DNA from: JAUUSJ01 sp964439395
GTDB taxonomy: Bacteria > Bacillota > Clostridia > Lachnospirales > Lachnospiraceae
Assembly: GCA_964439395.1 (NCBI GenBank)
Contig: CAYTNV010000002.1
Coordinates: forward strand, 124,001-188,000
Length of the DNA: 64,000 nucleotides
Reading direction: 5' to 3'
Shown here: piece by piece, positions 60,767-64,000 of the stretch
How positions within the stretch are numbered: the first letter of the stretch is position 1
How the letters are laid out: each line of letters begins with the position of its first letter
Notes under the pieces: generated by a model
What the model was told of the DNA's origin: nothing
Databases searched by the model: none
Seen by the model: only the letters and a program-made list of their open reading frames with translations
Position numbers and translations under genes: made by a program

Positions 60767-62988
60767 CACGTAGTGAGATTTTTCAGTCCATTCTAAACCA
60801 TTTTGAGGTTAAGCGCATGGTACGTGAAACAGCTTATTGTGTCTGCCCAGCTCACGCAGACAAGAAACCATCTTTACATATTTCTATGGGTGATAAAAAA
60901 ATTATACTAGACTGCAAAGCTGGATGTGATTTCAAAGCCATTTTAGATGCCGCTAAGCTAAAACCGCATCAACTGTATTACGATTTTACGGAGAATGGGC
61001 GGCATAACAATAAGCCACGTGTCAGTAAAAAGCAATGGTGGTTAGAAAAATTTGCTACAAATAGATATGACTATCAAAGTATTGATACAGAAAAATATAC
61101 ACACACGAAATTTAGAACTCAAAATCAAGATGGGAGCAAAGGGTTTTCACAAGGATATTATGACGAAGGACTGTGGGTAGACAATTTGAACAGTATAGAT
61201 ACTTCTTTTTCAATATTCTGTAACGGGCGTATTAAAGAATTAAAAAATGCTTTGGCGAATGGAAATTTGGTTTGCTATGCGGAAGGAGAAAAAGATTGCG
61301 TGACCTTATGGAAAAATGGTTATATCGCATTTACCTGTGGTCCAGTAAAGACGTTTAAACAGCAACTATTACGATATCTAAAAAATGGAAGATTTATTGT
61401 GTTTGCAGATAACGACCATCAAGGAATAGAAGACGCTCGAAGAATTTCGGGACTTTTGAACTCTGTGGGAAAGGCGAAAATGATTATACCGCCAGATGTA
61501 CCAGAAAAAGGCGATGTAACAGATTATATGAGCAACCATACGAGCGAAGATTTACGAAAGCTGATAGGTGGCGTAGAGACAAAAAAAACCGTTACAGAAA
61601 AAAGTATAAGTGAGTCTCTTAATATAGAAAACATTTTATCATTACTGGATTGTAAAATTGCTTACGATAAAGACGGCAAAGAAAAGAGTCGAAAAATACT
61701 CCAAACAGTAAGAAATTTTGAGATTATTCTTGAAAATGACAGGCGATTTGCAGGAAAGATAAAATTTGACGAATTTTCACAACAAACTTATTTGATTGGT
61801 GACGTGCCGTGGAAAATCGAAAACAATCATAGAGCTGTTTGGGGTTCCTACGACGATTCGGCGCTATTTTCAATACTGCAATCGGACTATGGAATGAACA
61901 ACAGAAACGACTTTTTCGATGCAATTAAGAATGTATCTATGAGAAATAAATTCCATCCAGTCAGAGAAACCCTTGATTCGTTAAAATGGGATGGGGAAGA
62001 GCATATTCTGGGTTTGTTACCAGATTATTTAGGGGTTGAAGATACTGAGTATTCTTACCAAGTCATGCGTTTATGGATGCTGGGAGCAGTTGCGAGGATT
62101 TTCCAGCCAGGAATCAAGTTCGATTACACCATGATTCTGCAAGGCAAACAGGGACTAGGAAAATCAACATTTTTGCAACTATTGGCGTTGAATGACACGT
62201 GGTTTAATGACAGTCTAGATTCTCTTGACTCTGATAAGGCGGCGGCTCAATCTCTTATGGGGTCCTGGATAATTGAATTAGCGGAATTAAAATCGTTAGC
62301 TAGAACTGCGGGCGGTGTCGATTCGGTGAAAAGATTTTTGTCGGCACGGCAAGACAAATTCAGGATTCCTTATGAACGTAGGGCAGATATTTTTCTGAGG
62401 CAGTCTGTTTTTGCTGGAACTACAAATAAGTCTGATTTTTTGCAAGACGAGACAGGAAATCGAAGATTTTTAATTATTCAGACTGGTGTTAATGAGCCTA
62501 GAAAGAGCCTGTTTGAACCTAGTGCTATGGATGATATAAAAGCGGCTTGGGCGCAGGCGGTGCATATTTGGAAGAAAGAGAAGCCCAAATTACTTTTGCC
62601 AGATTCATGTAGAGAAAAAGCCGAGGAATTGCAGAAAGAAAGCACTTCGGACGATGGCAAGGTAGGAATTATTGCAGAGTATTTGGAAGATAAAAAACGA
62701 ACTTGTGCTATTGAGATATGGGCAGAGGCGTTACACGAGAGTGGGAGACCTCAAAAATGGCAAGCGTCTGAGATAAATAATATTGTTTTAGGTTTTCCAG
62801 ATTGGAAACGTATGTCAAGCCCTGCAAAGTTTGGACAATACGGAAGTCAAAGAGGGTTCCAGAAATGTAGTCTACAAACTCAAGATAAGGACGTTACAAA
62901 GCAAGAATGTAGTAGTTTAAAAGATGATTGTAGTCAGGAATTTATACAAATATCTGATTTCGAGTTATCAAAACTACCGTTTGATTGA
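60763..62988 (+). CDS. primase-helicase fusion: CHC2 zinc/TOPRIM primase plus VapE-like helicase
   Basis: A 741-residue replication protein of the element. The zinc site is C28-x2-H31...C51-x3-C55. A TOPRIM-like region follows (about 165-270: NLVCYAEGEKDCVTLWKNG, FIVFADNDHQGIEDARRI). The C-terminal VapE-type ATPase (about 395-660) has the P-loop LQGKQGLGKSTFLQL, Walker B-like SWIIELAEL, and SVKRFLSARQDKFRIPYERR with the sensor NKSDFLQDETGNRRFLII. It resembles the Pri-Rep fusions of phage satellites and also some prophage replication genes. Its last 120 bases and the following gap carry repeated A(A/T)TGTAG heptamers, a likely origin. Confidence 0.92.
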   Translation: MTRSEIFQSILNHFEVKRMVRETAYCVCPAHADKKPSLHISMGDKKIILDCKAGCDFKAILDAAKLKPHQLYYDFTENGRHNNKPRVSKKQWWLEKFATNRYDYQSIDTEKYTHTKFRTQNQDGSKGFSQGYYDEGLWVDNLNSIDTSFSIFCNGRIKELKNALANGNLVCYAEGEKDCVTLWKNGYIAFTCGPVKTFKQQLLRYLKNGRFIVFADNDHQGIEDARRISGLLNSVGKAKMIIPPDVPEKGDVTDYMSNHTSEDLRKLIGGVETKKTVTEKSISESLNIENILSLLDCKIAYDKDGKEKSRKILQTVRNFEIILENDRRFAGKIKFDEFSQQTYLIGDVPWKIENNHRAVWGSYDDSALFSILQSDYGMNNRNDFFDAIKNVSMRNKFHPVRETLDSLKWDGEEHILGLLPDYLGVEDTEYSYQVMRLWMLGAVARIFQPGIKFDYTMILQGKQGLGKSTFLQLLALNDTWFNDSLDSLDSDKAAAQSLMGSWIIELAELKSLARTAGGVDSVKRFLSARQDKFRIPYERRADIFLRQSVFAGTTNKSDFLQDETGNRRFLIIQTGVNEPRKSLFEPSAMDDIKAAWAQAVHIWKKEKPKLLLPDSCREKAEELQKESTSDDGKVGIIAEYLEDKKRTCAIEIWAEALHESGRPQKWQASEINNIVLGFPDWKRMSSPAKFGQYGSQRGFQKCSLQTQDKDVTKQECSSLKDDCSQEFIQISDFELSKLPFD

Positions 62989-63169
62989 GAATGTAGTTAA
63001 GAATGTAGCATGATTGTAGACCGCTGAAAGCCTTGATTTTCCTATATATTCTACTATTACTACATTTTCTACAATAAAATAAAAGAGTATATAAAAAAGA
63101 GAAAAATAGATATATAAATAATATATAAAAGTCTTTTGGATTGTAGTTGTAGAATGTAGTTTTTTGTAG
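62864..63169. other. candidate replication origin: iterons flanking an A/T-only tract
   Basis: The heptamer A(A/T)TGTAG occurs forward at 62864, 62906, 62927, 62990, 63002, 63013, 63140 and 63153, and inverted at 63060 and 63069; degenerate copies are at 63146 and 63163. Several are spaced 11-13 or 21 bases, that is, on one DNA face. Between the two forward groups lies an extremely A/T-rich stretch (about 63076-63139). This layout is known for SaPI origins, which lie just downstream of the rep helicase gene. The 289-base gap has no other gene. Confidence 0.65.
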
Positions 63170-63277
63170 AGTTGACGGAATTTGCCAAGAAAAAGAGGTG
63201 CTTTTCAATACGCTAGAGAATATCCCCATTAAGTTTTTTTGTAACGAATTTTTCATTGAAAGGAGTGATTTTATTAA

Positions 63278-63526
63278 ATGCAATCAGCGTTTTACCAAAA
63301 ATACATAAGGTCAGTTGACTGGAAAATGAAGGCAACAAAGAGAATTGAGCATGATGGTCATAAATGCAGGATGTGCAACCGTCCTGAGTTTACTTGCCGT
63401 AATGGACTTTCCGTTCACCATATATCTTATAGAAATTTAGGGCATGAGTCGCTGAATGAAATTATAAGCCTTTGTCCAGGTTGCCACCAAAAACTACATC
63501 GCTATCTAAATGCAATAAAGGAGTAA
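63278..63526 (+). CDS. HNH endonuclease
   Basis: An 82-residue HNH nuclease. Zinc and catalytic positions are CRMCNRPE, LSVHHISYRNLGHE (HH, then the Asn/His core) and LCPGCHQKLHRYL. AAAGGAGTG precedes ATG 63278. In phages such small HNH proteins usually sit by the terminase and help packaging; here it follows the origin. The next gene starts three bases after its stop. Confidence 0.9.
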   Translation: MQSAFYQKYIRSVDWKMKATKRIEHDGHKCRMCNRPEFTCRNGLSVHHISYRNLGHESLNEIISLCPGCHQKLHRYLNAIKE

Positions 63527-63529
63527 GCT

Positions 63530-63754
63530 ATGGTCGATTTGAAAGATACAGCATATTGGGGATTATTTGGTGATATTTGGGGATTTTTTAAGAAATACTA
63601 CAATACCCCTCAAAATGATGATGCTTGGGAGCAATTAATAAGCGAGTGTAATGCGATTCATTCCAAGTACAAAGAAACTCAGATAGCAAATTTTTGTGGG
63701 GACTTGCTTATTAGTTGCGTTGATGAGATAGAAAGGAGAAATAAAAATGAGTAG
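63530..63754 (+). CDS. small uncharacterised protein of the element
   Basis: Not recognised. 74 residues with an aromatic-rich N-terminus (AYWGLFGDIWGFFKKYYN) and an acidic helical remainder. AAAGGAGTAAGC precedes ATG 63530. Its end overlaps the next gene by eight bases. The presence of similar small ORFs in Clostridia prophages is expected but not verified. Confidence 0.7.
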   Translation: MVDLKDTAYWGLFGDIWGFFKKYYNTPQNDDAWEQLISECNAIHSKYKETQIANFCGDLLISCVDEIERRNKNE

Positions 63755-63986
63755 AAGTCGTAAAAAAATAATCGAACCAGTGTACGTTCCAGAGGATTTG
63801 GAGCAATTTCTAAGTTGGGAAATTCGTAAAATAAATGTATCGGACTATAGGCCTGGAATAATTTTGCAGAATCCACTTAGTGGCGAGATAAGGAAAATAT
63901 TAATAAATCCTAGTTGTTTTGATGGCGAGGCTTTGACTATTGTTGCAGGGAAAAAAACAACTTCCTCGCATTGCATTAACATCTAA
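63747..63986 (+). CDS. small uncharacterised protein of the element
   Basis: Not recognised. 79 residues, basic N-terminus (MSRSRKKIIEPVYVPEDLEQFL), then alternating strands (IILQNPLSGEIRKILINPS). Two cysteines (in PSCFDG and SSHCIN). GAAAGGAG precedes ATG 63747, and a strong AAAGGAGG at the very end of the window announces another gene outside it. Confidence 0.68.
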   Translation: MSRSRKKIIEPVYVPEDLEQFLSWEIRKINVSDYRPGIILQNPLSGEIRKILINPSCFDGEALTIVAGKKTTSSHCINI

Positions 63987-64000
63987 AAAAGGAGGTAAAA

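Noticed and set aside
63001..63170. CRISPR array
   Set aside because: The repeated unit is only seven bases, occurs in both orientations and has irregular spacing; it fits iterons, not CRISPR repeats.

Overview
The window looks like a contig from a spore-forming, low-GC member of the Clostridia, most likely Lachnospiraceae. The evidence is strong AGGAGG ribosome sites, A/T-rich codon use, a split spoVA locus, spoIVA, sigH, remA, three T-box leaders and the yicC-remA-gmk-rpoZ block. Species cannot be named from the sequence alone. One 100-base N run at 25695-25794 marks an assembly gap inside a tRNA.

Layout. 1-4.6 kb: polyphosphate genes (ppx fragment, ppk1) and a lipoprotein NagZ. 4.8-10.3 kb: purine genes purC-purF-purB and purA, with an HPr-like protein lacking the regulatory serine. 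10.6-13.4 kb: an unknown protein, then a Na/Pi symporter behind a long structured leader. 13.7-18.9 kb: spoVAA-AB and spoVAC-AD-AE, separated by a T-box-controlled aspS. 19-25.3 kb: class A PBP (minus strand), YigZ, an acyltransferase and an M20 hydrolase. 25.4-25.8 kb: tRNA-Val and tRNA-Met genes. 26-30.4 kb: ispF, a GNAT protein and T-box-ilvB-ilvN. 30.7-38.4 kb: a divergent DUF1275/LysR pair, SEC-C protein, CBS-type pyrophosphatase, DUF3783, sirtuin and citrate synthase. 38.5-49.5 kb: FabH, SpoIVA, RNase HI, a small alarmone synthetase, an rRNA methylase, a frameshifted RsuA-type pseudouridine synthase, HAD, YgiQ and RluA proteins. 49.7-57.7 kb: recU, yicC-remA-gmk-rpoZ, T-box-cysS-mrnC-rlmB, a decayed IS110 transposase, and sigH.

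57.7 kb to the end is a mobile element entered at the 3' end of tRNA-Thr. A tyrosine integrase and a repressor run leftward. A small HTH protein, an Xis-like protein, a fused primase/VapE helicase, an HNH nuclease and two small unknown proteins run rightward. The divergent control region has two identical operators (GATAACA-N10-TGTTATC). Around the 3' end of the primase/helicase gene there is a cluster of A(A/T)TGTAG heptamers flanking an A/T-only tract. This resembles the replication origin of SaPI/PICI phage satellites, so a satellite-like element is the main candidate for an undescribed system here. Its right end lies outside the window, so a full prophage or an ICE is not excluded.

Other points of interest are the aspS T-box with an apparent AAC (Asn) specifier and no visible terminator T-run, an unassigned leader RNA before the Na/Pi symporter, an orphan small-RNA-like transcript at 36.7 kb, and a four-cysteine insertion in IlvB.
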